Part shown: one piece after another, positions 51,251-60,377 of the stretch
Position numbering within the stretch: the first letter of the stretch is position 1
How the letters are laid out: every line of letters begins with the position of its first letter
Assembly (NCBI GenBank): GCA_028283655.1
Contig: JAPWKE010000003.1
Location: forward strand, 3,410,001 to 3,474,000
DNA from: Acidobacteriaceae bacterium
GTDB lineage: Bacteria > Acidobacteriota > Terriglobia > Terriglobales > Acidobacteriaceae
Direction: 5' to 3'
DNA length: 64,000 nt
Notes under the pieces: model-generated
What the model was told of the DNA's origin: nothing
Database searches by the model: none
What the model saw: only the letters and a program-made list of their open reading frames with translations
Translations under genes and position numbers: made by a program

Positions 51251-53089
51251 ATGTCGGAACGGCTAACCGGGCGGCTGCTCGCCGCGTTGCTACTGCTGAT
51301 GTTGCCGATCGTATGGCTGGCTGCAAAGTTTGATCCCTATCAGGTAGACGGCGATGCGGTGAACTATATGGACATCGCCAGCTATCTGCATGCGCACAAC
51401 TGGCATGCCGTGGTGAACAGCTACTGGCACCCTGGCTATCCAGCTCTGCTGGCATTGGGGCAGATTGTCTTTCACCCTACGCGGGCCAATGAACTAGGCG
51501 CGTATTACGCGGTCAACTACGGCGTATTCCTGCTGGAAGCTGCCGCGATGTGGTGGTTCATTACAGCTCTTGTCCGGTTGCGGGAGCGCATGGCATCCGG
51601 TTCAGCGGACATACTCGGCGGCCTGCCGCTGTTGTCGCTGAACTCGCTGCGAATGCTCGGTATCGCGTCGCTGCTGATCGCCACGCAGCGTGAACTGTCG
51701 CTCGGGAAAATTCGGCCGGATGCTCTGTTGCAGGCCTTGTTGCTGGCTGCCCTGGCGGCAGTGATGTCGACGCTGGCTTCGGACTCCATCCTGCTGACCC
51801 CTCTGATCGGCGTGTTCTTTGGGCTGGCGTACCTTACGAAGTCGTTCGCGTTCGCTGTCTGCCTGCTGTCCGTGATCGTGATGCTTGTGGCCGGGCTTTG
51901 GCTGCAGCGCCGGACGCTGCGCTGGGCGGCTGTGGCCGCAGTGCTGGCAGTGCTGCCGTTCGTCCTGATCGCAGGCCCCTACGTGTCCGCGCTTTCGCAT
52001 AAGTTCCACCGCCTGGACTTCGGCGACTCCGGCGCTCTGAACTTCGCGTGGTACTCGTCCAACACGGAGAAGATGCACCTGGAGCCGTGGATGACCGACG
52101 AGTTCGGCTCTGCGAAGGTGACGCTGCAGCATCCGGAACAGCAGTTGTTGAAAGCACCCGGCGTTTACAGCTACAAGGCCGTTCCGTACGGAACGTACCC
52201 TGACTGGTATGACACGGCGTGGTTCAACGAGCGCGTGGTGCCGAAGACGAACATTCCTCTGCTGGTGAAGCGCGATGCGCGTAACGTGGCTCTGATCGTC
52301 CGCTACGTTTTCAACCACCCTGAAGCATGGGTACTGTTCGCGCTGCTGCTTTTGACCGGCGCACGCGTACGCTTGCGGGGCTGGCAGCGTAACGGGTTCT
52401 GGCTGCCGATGGTATTTCTTGGGCTTGCAATGTGGGGAATCTATGGCCTGGTAAACATCGAGGAGCGTTATGTAACGCTCGCGTATCTGGTCGTCCTGCT
52501 GCCGATCTTCGCCATGCTGCGCGCGCCGGGAGAAAGCGCGGAAGCCGTGACCTGGAAGCGCAATACCGCAGCCGCGATGGTCGCGATGCTGGCGTTTCTT
52601 TCGTTGGGAGAAAGCCTGCGTCTGGCGCTGGAAGCCCGCCGTGGAGAAGCTTCCGGTGCTCCTGCCTGGCATGATGCTGCCATCTATGGCGTTGCCGACC
52701 AGCTTGCGGCATTGGGCGTGGTCCCTGGCGATGAGATCGCCTGCATGGGCGGCAAGGCCTGTCTGAACGACTACTACTGGGCGCGGCTTGCTGGCGTTCG
52801 CATTACGTCAGAGATCTATGCTCCAGAGGGCGGTCACCTGCTGGAGAGTTGGGAAGATCTTCCCGTCGATCAGCGTACCGCTGCCGTCACCGCTTTGAAG
52901 GCCAGTGGAGCCAGGGCTTTGGTGACGTACTTCGCACCTTCCGATCAGGCGCGCTTATCCGCCGAGTCGCAGGGCTGGACGCCGCTCGGCGAAACCGGCT
53001 ATTGGGCGATGATCTTCCGTGAAGGTTGGAAGCCGTCGATGGCTGTCGCAAGTCGTCCCTGGATCGCGCACGCTGACGGAAACCAGTAG
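51251..53089 (+). CDS. Multi-pass membrane glycosyltransferase (GT39/GT83-like)
   Basis: A 612-residue protein with at least ten membrane helices in the first ~450 residues and a soluble C-terminal ~150 residues. The first periplasmic loop has the Asp-rich segment DPYQVDGDAVNYMDIASYL followed by HPGYPALLALGQ, the normal place of the catalytic aspartate in GT-C enzymes that use polyprenyl-phosphate sugars. It has a ribosome-binding AGGAGA nine bases upstream. It lies 48 bp after the GT2 gene, and the two probably act in one surface-glycosylation step. Substrate unknown. Confidence 0.8.
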   Translation: MSERLTGRLLAALLLLMLPIVWLAAKFDPYQVDGDAVNYMDIASYLHAHNWHAVVNSYWHPGYPALLALGQIVFHPTRANELGAYYAVNYGVFLLEAAAMWWFITALVRLRERMASGSADILGGLPLLSLNSLRMLGIASLLIATQRELSLGKIRPDALLQALLLAALAAVMSTLASDSILLTPLIGVFFGLAYLTKSFAFAVCLLSVIVMLVAGLWLQRRTLRWAAVAAVLAVLPFVLIAGPYVSALSHKFHRLDFGDSGALNFAWYSSNTEKMHLEPWMTDEFGSAKVTLQHPEQQLLKAPGVYSYKAVPYGTYPDWYDTAWFNERVVPKTNIPLLVKRDARNVALIVRYVFNHPEAWVLFALLLLTGARVRLRGWQRNGFWLPMVFLGLAMWGIYGLVNIEERYVTLAYLVVLLPIFAMLRAPGESAEAVTWKRNTAAAMVAMLAFLSLGESLRLALEARRGEASGAPAWHDAAIYGVADQLAALGVVPGDEIACMGGKACLNDYYWARLAGVRITSEIYAPEGGHLLESWEDLPVDQRTAAVTALKASGARALVTYFAPSDQARLSAESQGWTPLGETGYWAMIFREGWKPSMAVASRPWIAHADGNQ

Positions 53090-53105
53090 AGCCTTTGAAC
53101 ACAAC

Positions 53106-53135
53106 AGAAAGGCCGCCAGTGATGGCGGCCTTTCT
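53106..53135. terminator. Bidirectional terminator
   Basis: AGAAAGGCCGCC (53106-53117) pairs with GGCGGCCTTTCT (53124-53135), a six-base loop, followed by CTTTG. It sits between the convergent glycosyltransferase and transaldolase genes. Confidence 0.85.
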
Positions 53136-53156
53136 CTTTGTGCGTTGAAGCGAAAG

Positions 53157-54140
53157 TTACTTGCTCTTGAGCTCGGCTACGCGCTTGGCGAGCATCTGCT
53201 CGAGCTCTTCGAGGGCCTTCGAGAAGCCTTCGATGCCTTCCGAAAGCTTGTCGGAAGCCATCTTGTTCTCGGCGTGCATCTTCTCGAAGGTTGCCTTGTC
53301 CATCGTGATCTTCTCGATCGACGAAGCCTTGGCCTTCTCCACGTCGAGCTTCTTCTCAAGCGTGCCTTCGGTCGTCTGCAGCTCTTCGAGCAGCTTCGGG
53401 GCGATGGTCAGCAGGTCGGAGCCAGCCAGTTCGGTGATTTCGCCGATGTTACGGAAGCTTGCACCCATGATCTGCACCGGGTAGCCGAACTTCTTGTAGT
53501 AATCGAAAATCTCGGTGACCGACTTTACACCGGGGTCGTTCGCGCCTTCGTAGTCGCCCGGCTCGTTCTTCTTGTACCAGTCGAGGATGCGGCCGACGAA
53601 CGGCGAGATCAGCGTCACACCGGCTTCAGCGCAGGCCACAGCCTGGTGCAGGCCGAAGAGCAGCGTCAGGTTGCAGTGGATGCCTTCCTTCTCGAGCTCG
53701 CCAGCAGCCTGAATACCTTCCCAGGTCGAAGCGATCTTGATCAGAACGCGGTCGCGGCCGATGCCAGCCTTGTCGTACTGCGCGATGATGTCGTGCGCCT
53801 GTTCCTTGGTCTTCTCGCCATCGAAGCTCAGGCGGGCGTCCACTTCGGTCGACACGCGGCCCGGAACGATCTCGAGGATCTTCTTGCCGAACGCGACAGC
53901 CAGCGACTTGAAGGCGTGTGCTGCGATCGCCTTGTCATCGGCGGACTCGCCGAGTTCCTTCTTCGCTTCGTTCAGCGTGTCGTCAACGATCTGCTGATAC
54001 TCCGGCATCTGCGCCGCAGCTGCGATGAGCGACGGGTTGGTCGTCGCGTCAGTCGGCTTGTACTTCTTAATCGAGTTGATGTCGCCCGTGTCCGAAACTA
54101 CGGTCGTGAACGACTTGAGCTGGTCCAAAAGGTTCGCCAT
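53157..54140 (-). CDS. tal: Transaldolase
   Basis: A 327-residue class I aldolase of the pentose phosphate pathway, starting at ATG 54140 ([15 protein letters not shown]). Family signatures are [15 protein letters not shown], the Schiff-base lysine in [39 protein letters not shown], and [15 protein letters not shown]. It interconverts sedoheptulose-7-P and glyceraldehyde-3-P with erythrose-4-P and fructose-6-P. Codon use suggests high expression. It is alone, with a terminator just after. Confidence 0.95.
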   Translation of the reverse strand: MANLLDQLKSFTTVVSDTGDINSIKKYKPTDATTNPSLIAAAAQMPEYQQIVDDTLNEAKKELGESADDKAIAAHAFKSLAVAFGKKILEIVPGRVSTEVDARLSFDGEKTKEQAHDIIAQYDKAGIGRDRVLIKIASTWEGIQAAGELEKEGIHCNLTLLFGLHQAVACAEAGVTLISPFVGRILDWYKKNEPGDYEGANDPGVKSVTEIFDYYKKFGYPVQIMGASFRNIGEITELAGSDLLTIAPKLLEELQTTEGTLEKKLDVEKAKASSIEKITMDKATFEKMHAENKMASDKLSEGIEGFSKALEELEQMLAKRVAELKSK

Positions 54141-54323
54141 GATGTGCTCGTTTGCTCCTAGGAAAAGATGCGGGGGACGCTGCGTGGTGGCCTGAACCCT
54201 GTCAGACCGGCTAGCGTTCATGCCTTGAATTATAGGATGCGCTGACAACGCCGTGCGCTGCAGCGCATCACAGATGCAACAAAAACTGCCCGAAATGTGA
54301 AGCCGTCGTGCCCCACAGGTCTG

Positions 54324-55577
54324 CTACGACTGCTTTTTGTGCTTCTCTACAAGCTCCTGGTAGAGTTCCACGGTCTGTTCGGCGATCGCGGTCCAGGAGA
54401 AGAGGTCTTCGACGCGCTTCCGTCCTGCCCTCCCCATGCGTTTGGCCAGGGCCGTGTCGTCCAGCAGCGCGGTGATGCGTGTGGCGAGGTCACGGGCGAA
54501 CTGCTCCGGCTCGGTCGGAAAGCTGGTGGCGGGGTCCTGCACAAACGGCACAAGATAGCCGGTAGCCTCGTGTGGGTTACTGCCCGTGCCGTCGACGACG
54601 ACTTCAAGGATGCCGCCGGTAGCCGACGCCACCACCGGCGCGCCGCAGGCCATCGCCTCCAGGTTGATGATGCCGAACGGCTCATACACCGACGGGCAGC
54701 AGAAGAGCTGGCAGTGCGAGTAAAGCTGGATCGCCTCCGGCTTGGTGACCATTTTTTCGATCCAGACGATATTCGCGCCCTTGGCACGCGCGGCTTCCAC
54801 CTTCTCGCGCATCTCGGCAGCGATCTCTGGCGTGTCGGGAGCTCCGGCGCAGAGCACGACCTGCGTGTCGGCGGGCAGGTACTGGACCGCGTCGACGAGG
54901 TGCGTCACACCCTTCTGCCGCGTGATGCGGCCAACGAAGAGCACGTAGGGCTTCGTGGTGTCGACGCCATACTTCGTAAGCGCGTCCGTGGCCGGGTCGA
55001 ACTGGTACTGCTGCAGGTCAATGCCGTTGTAGATGACGTGGATCTTGGACGCATCGACGTCCGGGTAAGCGCGCAGGATGTCAGCCTTGGTGCCGTTGGA
55101 GACGGCGATGATCGCATCCGCGTCGAGCACGGCGGTGCGCTCCATCCACGAACTGAGCTGGTAGCCCGAGCCGAGTTGCTCGGCCTTCCACGCGCGCAGC
55201 GGCTCCAGCGAATGCGTCGTCAGAACGAAGGGGATGCCGTAGAGCTTTTTCGCAAGAAAGCCCGCCATCGAGACGTACCAGGTGTGCGTGTGGACGACGT
55301 CGAGCTTGTCGAGCTGGAGCTGTTGCAGCAGGTTCAGAGACAGCGCCTCGAGCGCGCCTTTGAACTTGGCGTCCGTGCCGTTCGAGATCGCGTCCCACGG
55401 TTGCTCGAAGTGGACGTCGAGATTGGCTCGCTCCTCGGTTTCTGCCGGGGGAGTGCCCCAGGCATGCACTTCCACCTCGATCAGCTTCGCGAGCTCGCGC
55501 GAAAGGTACTCCACGTGTACGCCTGCGCCGCCGTAAACGTACGGCGGATACTCCCGGGTCATTAGGCCAACTCGCAT
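54324..55577 (-). CDS. GT4 glycogen synthase / alpha-maltose-1-phosphate synthase-type
   Basis: A 417-residue GT-B glycosyltransferase. It begins MRVGLMTREYPPYVYGGAGV, almost the signature of the actinobacterial GlgM/GlgA enzyme, and contains DVVHTHTWYVSMAG. The C-terminal GT4 region has VGRITRQKGVTHLVDA and a donor-binding SVYEPFGIINLEAMACG with the catalytic E-x(7)-E. Such enzymes make maltose-1-phosphate or glycogen from ADP-glucose. GlgC, GlgE and branching enzyme are not in the window, so the exact role is uncertain. Upstream is a pyrimidine-rich tract (55656-55735). Confidence 0.85.
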   Translation of the reverse strand: MRVGLMTREYPPYVYGGAGVHVEYLSRELAKLIEVEVHAWGTPPAETEERANLDVHFEQPWDAISNGTDAKFKGALEALSLNLLQQLQLDKLDVVHTHTWYVSMAGFLAKKLYGIPFVLTTHSLEPLRAWKAEQLGSGYQLSSWMERTAVLDADAIIAVSNGTKADILRAYPDVDASKIHVIYNGIDLQQYQFDPATDALTKYGVDTTKPYVLFVGRITRQKGVTHLVDAVQYLPADTQVVLCAGAPDTPEIAAEMREKVEAARAKGANIVWIEKMVTKPEAIQLYSHCQLFCCPSVYEPFGIINLEAMACGAPVVASATGGILEVVVDGTGSNPHEATGYLVPFVQDPATSFPTEPEQFARDLATRITALLDDTALAKRMGRAGRKRVEDLFSWTAIAEQTVELYQELVEKHKKQS

Positions 55578-55766
55578 CTCTTGTTCTCGTCTCCTGTCCT
55601 TTGTCGAGATGAGGATACGCCCTGCGGGGTTGCTGCGCGCTGAATCGGAGCCTCTCTCACACGCAGCCTTGCCCCCCCTGCTCCCTTATTCCTCGCCTTT
55701 CCTTCTCTCTGCAAATTTTTCTGCGAACACTTTTCCTCTTTGGCTGGTCTACACAACAGCAGGCCT

Positions 55767-56345
55767 ATGCGATCGCAACCTGAAATGAACGAAGGATTTA
55801 GCTCTCTGCTGGCAAGGCTGGCGGTGGAGCACGCGGCTTTCCTCTACCGCGTGGCCTACGCCGTCGTGCGTCGTGCGGAAGACGCCGAGGACGCCGTGCA
55901 GGACGTCTTCCTGAAGCTGCAGCGCACCGGGCATCTGCCCGAGATGGTGAATGAGCGGGCGTTTCTTGCCAAAGCTGTCTGGCGGATAGCGCTCGATCGC
56001 AAGACAGCGCGAAAGCCTGCAACGGAGGACGGCGAGGCCGTGCTGCAGCGCGTTGCGGATACCCGCGCCACTCCCGAACACCTGGCGGCGCAGGGCGACG
56101 AGCGTGCCCTGCTGGCGGCTTGGATCGAGGATCTGCCGCCGGAGCTGCGCGAAACGCTGCTGCTTTCAGCGGTAGAGGGCATGAACAGTCGCGAGGCGGC
56201 TGAGGTTCTGGGCGTACCGGAGGCGACGGTGCGTACCCGGCTGCATCGGGCGCGAGGCATCCTGCGCGACCGCTGGCAGCAAATGCAAACCCGCCGTGGC
56301 CGCGCTGAGGTCGCGGCCGCACCCGAGGGAAGGAGTCTGCTATGA
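55767..56345 (+). CDS. ECF-type RNA polymerase sigma factor
   Basis: A 192-residue sigma factor. Region 2 contains YRVAYAVVRRAEDAEDAVQDVFLKLQ, and region 4 the helix-turn-helix GMNSREAAEVLGVPEATVRTRLHRARGIL. Starts at 55740 (TTG), 55767 (ATG) and 55785 (ATG) are possible; 55767 is a compromise. It shares an ATGA overlap with the TonB-like gene at 56342, so their production is coupled. No conventional anti-sigma with a zinc-finger domain is adjacent. Confidence 0.9.
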   Translation: MRSQPEMNEGFSSLLARLAVEHAAFLYRVAYAVVRRAEDAEDAVQDVFLKLQRTGHLPEMVNERAFLAKAVWRIALDRKTARKPATEDGEAVLQRVADTRATPEHLAAQGDERALLAAWIEDLPPELRETLLLSAVEGMNSREAAEVLGVPEATVRTRLHRARGILRDRWQQMQTRRGRAEVAAAPEGRSLL

Positions 56346-57268
56346 GCTTCGAATTAGACGAGATGCTGGACGATGTTGTGCGCAACGAGGCAAACCCCAC
56401 GCTGCCCGCCGGGCTGGAGCAGCGGTTGCTCGCCCGGTTGGCTCAGGCGGCGGATCTTCGACCACTGGCTGCACCGCAGTTTGCGACAGCGGCGCGGTTG
56501 GCTCCGCAGCGCAGCACGCTTTCGACGTGGTTCGCGATGGGTGTGCATGTGGTGGCAATTCTGCTGATTGCGATGCTGGTGGCGCGGCACGTTCAGCTCG
56601 CGGCGCCGCGTCCGAAGGAATTTGCGACATTACTGGCACCGCCCCCTCCGCCGATAGAGCTGCCGAAGCGAACAGAAGCGATGGGTGGCGGTGGTGGGCA
56701 GCATGGGCCAACGCCGGTGACGCAGGGCCATCCGCCAAAGTTTGCCGCGGAGCAGCTCATGCCTCCGAAAGCTCCGCCAACCGTTGCGCCGAAGCTGGCT
56801 TTGGAGCCCACGGTGGTTGTGCAGCCCGATTTGAAGCTTGCCGACAACAGGCTGCCGGACCTTGGCGTGCCAAACTCTACGCTCAAGGGCTTCTCGCTGG
56901 GCCGTGGCCGTGGAACCGGGATTGGCTCCGGCAACGGCGCTGGAATCGGCCCGGGAAGTGGGGGAAACCTCGGTGGCGGTGTCTATCGCGTTGGCGGTGC
57001 GGTGCACGCTCCTGTGCTGACGTACTCGATCGAGCCAGAGTTCAGCGAAGAGGCTCGCAAAGCGAAGTTCTCCGGAGATGTGATCGTGGGGCTGATCGTG
57101 GACGAACAGGGACATTCACAGAACGTGCATGTGCTTCGTGATGTGGGGCTTGGGTTGGGGGCGAAAGCCGTCGAGGCTGTCCGGCAGTATCGTTTTCGCC
57201 CTGCTATCAAAGACGGCAAGCCCGTGAAGGTCGAAATGTCGATCGACGTAATTTTTCAGATTTTTTAG
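56342..57268 (+). CDS. TonB-family energy-transducer protein with anti-sigma-like N-terminus
   Basis: A 308-residue protein. The first ~55 residues are acidic and helical (DEMLDDVVRNEANPTLPAGLEQRLLARL), as in anti-sigma factors or Asp/Glu-rich sigma partners. There is one membrane helix (STWFAMGVHVVAILLIAMLVARHV), then a Pro/Gly-rich linker (APPPPPIELPKR and later GRGRGTGIGSGNGAG). The C-terminal TonB domain (YSIEPEFSEEARKAKFSGDVIVGLIVDEQG...AVEAVRQYRFRPA) follows. The stop of the sigma gene overlaps its ATG. A TonB module replacing a normal anti-sigma suggests sensing through outer-membrane traffic; this is inference. Confidence 0.82.
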   Translation: MSFELDEMLDDVVRNEANPTLPAGLEQRLLARLAQAADLRPLAAPQFATAARLAPQRSTLSTWFAMGVHVVAILLIAMLVARHVQLAAPRPKEFATLLAPPPPPIELPKRTEAMGGGGGQHGPTPVTQGHPPKFAAEQLMPPKAPPTVAPKLALEPTVVVQPDLKLADNRLPDLGVPNSTLKGFSLGRGRGTGIGSGNGAGIGPGSGGNLGGGVYRVGGAVHAPVLTYSIEPEFSEEARKAKFSGDVIVGLIVDEQGHSQNVHVLRDVGLGLGAKAVEAVRQYRFRPAIKDGKPVKVEMSIDVIFQIF

Positions 57269-57292
57269 CTGTTTCCGCTTATCCTTGCTGGC

Positions 57293-58342
57293 ATGTATCT
57301 CGCGCCACTTTTTTCGAGCCACGGCCGACGATCGATCTTTCTGGCGCTGCAGCGTGCACCGCGCGACCGGAAGGCTCGGCGTTCGCTGCTGTTGCTTTTG
57401 GGCAGCGCGGTGTACTTCGCCGCGGTCGCCGGCTGGTTCCTGCACGAGATCAGAAACTTCCACGACCAGTCGATTGTGTGGCTCGTGGTGGGTGTGGTGG
57501 TGAGCATGATTGCCCTGGCTGTCGCCGGACAGTGGCAGTGGCAGCGGCTGGAAGATAATCGCCGGGCGAAAGACGTGGCCGCTGCTCCCCGTGTCATTGT
57601 CGACAAGCTGGAGAGGCTGACGCAGGCGCTGGCCGCGATGATCGAGCGTTCTCTGGGAGAAGAGTGGCTGCTGCGCAATACGCTCCCCGAAGACCACGAG
57701 GTGGTCATGCGCCGCATCAGCCTGGAACGGCTTCGCGCGCACAGCGTGTGGGACGAGATGCCGAGTGAGGCGCGTACCTGGCTGATGCATCCGAACGGTT
57801 CGTGGCCCCGGTCGAAGACCGTGATGTGCCTGCAGCGCGCGGAGTTGCTGCACACCCTGCTGTGGGCGATGGCTTATAGCTCGAACCTCCGTGAAGTGGA
57901 GCGTCTGCATGAGCCGTTGAGCTTCAAGCAGATCTCCCGCAAGCTGGAGAAGCCTGCCCTGGGGATACGTCCTCTGTGGGCTCTGCGTGAAGCGTGTGAC
58001 GCTGCGGAGGTGTACTTCTGGCGTTGCAACTCGGAGCAGATTTACCGCAGGCATGTGTTGCCGGATAACCACGAGATTCAGGCTGACGCCATTCTGTGGG
58101 CAGAGGCCGTACGCGAAGAGCCGAAGAAGGACATGTGGGCTGGCAAGCACCGGATCGCGGAAGTGGACCGGGCGAAGCTCGCGATGATTACCCTGGCGGC
58201 CGGGCTGCGCTACCAGGGGCTCTCGCTGGTGATGTCCTTGCAGGAGAAGGGCACGGAGAAGGCGTGGAGAGAGCTCAGCACGCTGATCTACGATCCCCTG
58301 ATGCCGGACAGCGCTGCGGAAAGCGTCGTCGATACAATATAG
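57293..58342 (+). CDS. Two-helix membrane protein, unknown
   Basis: A 349-residue protein. Two membrane helices lie at about residues 35-55 and 63-83 (LLLLLGSAVYFAAVAGWFL and SIVWLVVGVVVSMIALAVAGQW), followed by a cytoplasmic helical domain. The domain has conserved-looking segments LREVERLHEPLSFKQISRKLE, LREACDAAEVYFWRCNSEQIYRRH and AGLRYQGLSLVMSLQEKG. I do not recognise a family. It starts 25 bp after the TonB-like gene and ends 39 bp before the FkbH-like gene; it is probably cotranscribed with one or both. Confidence 0.65.
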   Translation: MYLAPLFSSHGRRSIFLALQRAPRDRKARRSLLLLLGSAVYFAAVAGWFLHEIRNFHDQSIVWLVVGVVVSMIALAVAGQWQWQRLEDNRRAKDVAAAPRVIVDKLERLTQALAAMIERSLGEEWLLRNTLPEDHEVVMRRISLERLRAHSVWDEMPSEARTWLMHPNGSWPRSKTVMCLQRAELLHTLLWAMAYSSNLREVERLHEPLSFKQISRKLEKPALGIRPLWALREACDAAEVYFWRCNSEQIYRRHVLPDNHEIQADAILWAEAVREEPKKDMWAGKHRIAEVDRAKLAMITLAAGLRYQGLSLVMSLQEKGTEKAWRELSTLIYDPLMPDSAAESVVDTI

Positions 58343-58381
58343 AGCGTCGCCGCAAGTTGCCAGCGAAAGGAGCGCGCTCGA

Positions 58382-60262
58382 ATGGAGATGACCTGGTTGC
58401 CGTCCGTGGACGGTTTTGATGCCCGTCTTCGTGCGCTCAAGACGCTTGATTCTTCTCCGGAAATTGTTGCGGAGTTGCGCTCGCTGGCTGCTGTACGGCT
58501 GGACTTCCTGCAAACCACGCAGCTTGATCGCGCGCTGCTGCGTGCGATCAAGGCTCATGGCACGCTGCCGGGGCTGGAGCCTGTGCGGCTGGCTGTGCTG
58601 GCGTCTTCCACCACCACGCACCTGCTGCCGGGCATCCGGGTCGCCGCGTTGCGCCGTGGTTTGCTGGCGGAGATCTTCGAAGCAGAGTACGGCCAGTATC
58701 AGCAGGAGCTTCTCGCCGGGGAGCGCCTCGCGGCGTTCCATCCCGATGCCGTGCTGCTGGCCTTCGATGCGCACCATGTCGCTGCGCTCGCCGTGGGCGA
58801 CCCCGCTGTGGCACTGGCGACGATGGAGCGCTGCTGGCAGCAGGTCCGCGAGCGCTTCGGCGCTCAGGTGATCCAGCAGACGGTGCTTCCGGTGTTGCCA
58901 AAGCTGCTTGGAAACAACGAGTCCCGGCTGGCGTCCTCCTCCGCTGCGGTTGTGGCCCGGGTCAACGCCGAGCTACGCTCGCTGGCCTCTGCAGCAGGCG
59001 TAGACCTGCTGGCCGTGGATGAGTTTGCGGCGGAAGAGGGTCTGGCGGCGTGGCATGACCGCGCGCTGTGGCACAAGACCAAGCAGGAGATTCACCCCAC
59101 GGCCGCGGCGATGTACGGCGAGCAGGTGGTGCGTGTGCTGGCCGCGTCGCGTGGCCGTTCGGCGAAGTGCCTGGTGCTGGACCTCGACAACACGTTGTGG
59201 GGCGGCGTGATCGGCGATGACGGGCTTGAGGGCATCGTGCTGGGACAGGGCTCCGCTGCGGGCGAAGCGTTTGTGGCGTTCCAGCGTTACGCGCTGGCGC
59301 TGAGCGAGCGCGGCGTGGTGCTCGCGGTGTGCTCGAAGAACGACGAGGCCAACGCGCTGCAGCCGTTTGCAGAGCATCCGGAGATGGTGCTGAAGCGCCA
59401 ACATATCGCCTGCTTCGTCGCAAACTGGACAGACAAGGCGACGAATCTGCGCACCATTGCGAAGACGCTGAACCTGGGGCTCGACGCTCTGGTCTTCGCC
59501 GACGACAACCCGGTAGAACGCGCTCTGGTGCGTCGTGAACTGCCGATGGTCGCCGTGCCGGAGATGCCGGAAGACCCGGCCGAGTATCTTCACGTTCTCA
59601 GTGGGGCGGGCTACTTCGAAGCGACGGCGCTATCCGCCGAAGACGCGGCACGGACGGCGCAGTACCAGGCCAACGCCGAGCGCGCCCAGATGCTGGAGCA
59701 GTCGACCGACATCGAGTCCTACCTCGCGTCGCTGCAGATGGTGCTGACCGCTGGCCCGATCGATCCGATGAGCCTGACGCGGGCAACGCAACTGGTGAAC
59801 AAAACCAACCAGTTCAACCTCGCAACCGAGCGGCTGACCGAAGAGGAAGTGGCCCGGCGCATGAACTCGCCGGAGTGGATCACGCTGCAGCTTCGACTCG
59901 CCGACCGCTTTGGCGACAACGGCCTGATCGGCGTGTTGATGGCGCAGGTGCGCGGCAAGGATGCGGTGATCGCAAGCTGGCTGATGAGCTGCCGCGTGCT
60001 GGGTCGGCGCGTGGAGCAGGCTGCGCTGGCGCTGCTGGCCGAAGCCGCTGCGCCGCATGGCGTCGAGCGTCTGGTGGGCGTCTACAAACCGACGGCGAAG
60101 AACGGCATGGTGCGCGAGTTGTTGCCCACCCTGGGCTTCACGCCGCTTGAGTCCACCGAGGATGAATCGCGCTATGTGTTGGCTTTGCAGGCGTTTGAGC
60201 CCGCAGAGGTACTGATGCAGATCATCGCGCCGAGCCATGAGCCGGAACCGGCACACGCCTGA
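58382..60262 (+). CDS. FkbH-like HAD-IIIC phosphatase/GNAT protein
   Basis: A 626-residue protein, AAGGAG nine bases before the ATG. Residues ~45-240 are an SGNH-like domain (RLAVLASSTTTHLLPG, AAMYGEQVVRVL). The HAD domain has D267-L-D269 in CLVLDLDNTLWGGVIGDDGLEG and the closing acidic motif FADDNPVERALVR. The C-terminal ~200 residues are GNAT-like (RLADRFGDNGLIGVLMAQ, SCRVLGRRVEQAAL). This is the FkbH/HAD-superfamily IIIC plan, in which a glyceryl unit from 1,3-bisphosphoglycerate is loaded on an acyl carrier. No carrier protein, polyketide or capsule genes lie nearby. Confidence 0.88.
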   Translation: MEMTWLPSVDGFDARLRALKTLDSSPEIVAELRSLAAVRLDFLQTTQLDRALLRAIKAHGTLPGLEPVRLAVLASSTTTHLLPGIRVAALRRGLLAEIFEAEYGQYQQELLAGERLAAFHPDAVLLAFDAHHVAALAVGDPAVALATMERCWQQVRERFGAQVIQQTVLPVLPKLLGNNESRLASSSAAVVARVNAELRSLASAAGVDLLAVDEFAAEEGLAAWHDRALWHKTKQEIHPTAAAMYGEQVVRVLAASRGRSAKCLVLDLDNTLWGGVIGDDGLEGIVLGQGSAAGEAFVAFQRYALALSERGVVLAVCSKNDEANALQPFAEHPEMVLKRQHIACFVANWTDKATNLRTIAKTLNLGLDALVFADDNPVERALVRRELPMVAVPEMPEDPAEYLHVLSGAGYFEATALSAEDAARTAQYQANAERAQMLEQSTDIESYLASLQMVLTAGPIDPMSLTRATQLVNKTNQFNLATERLTEEEVARRMNSPEWITLQLRLADRFGDNGLIGVLMAQVRGKDAVIASWLMSCRVLGRRVEQAALALLAEAAAPHGVERLVGVYKPTAKNGMVRELLPTLGFTPLESTEDESRYVLALQAFEPAEVLMQIIAPSHEPEPAHA

Positions 60263-60377
60263 TTCGCTACAGTTTTCAAAAAATCACGTAGTCCATTAGT
60301 TTTGCGTCTAGTTTTTGCATCCCGGGCTCGCCGCGCCGCCGTATAGGTGAGTGACGGCAACTGACTGCAGGAAGCGG

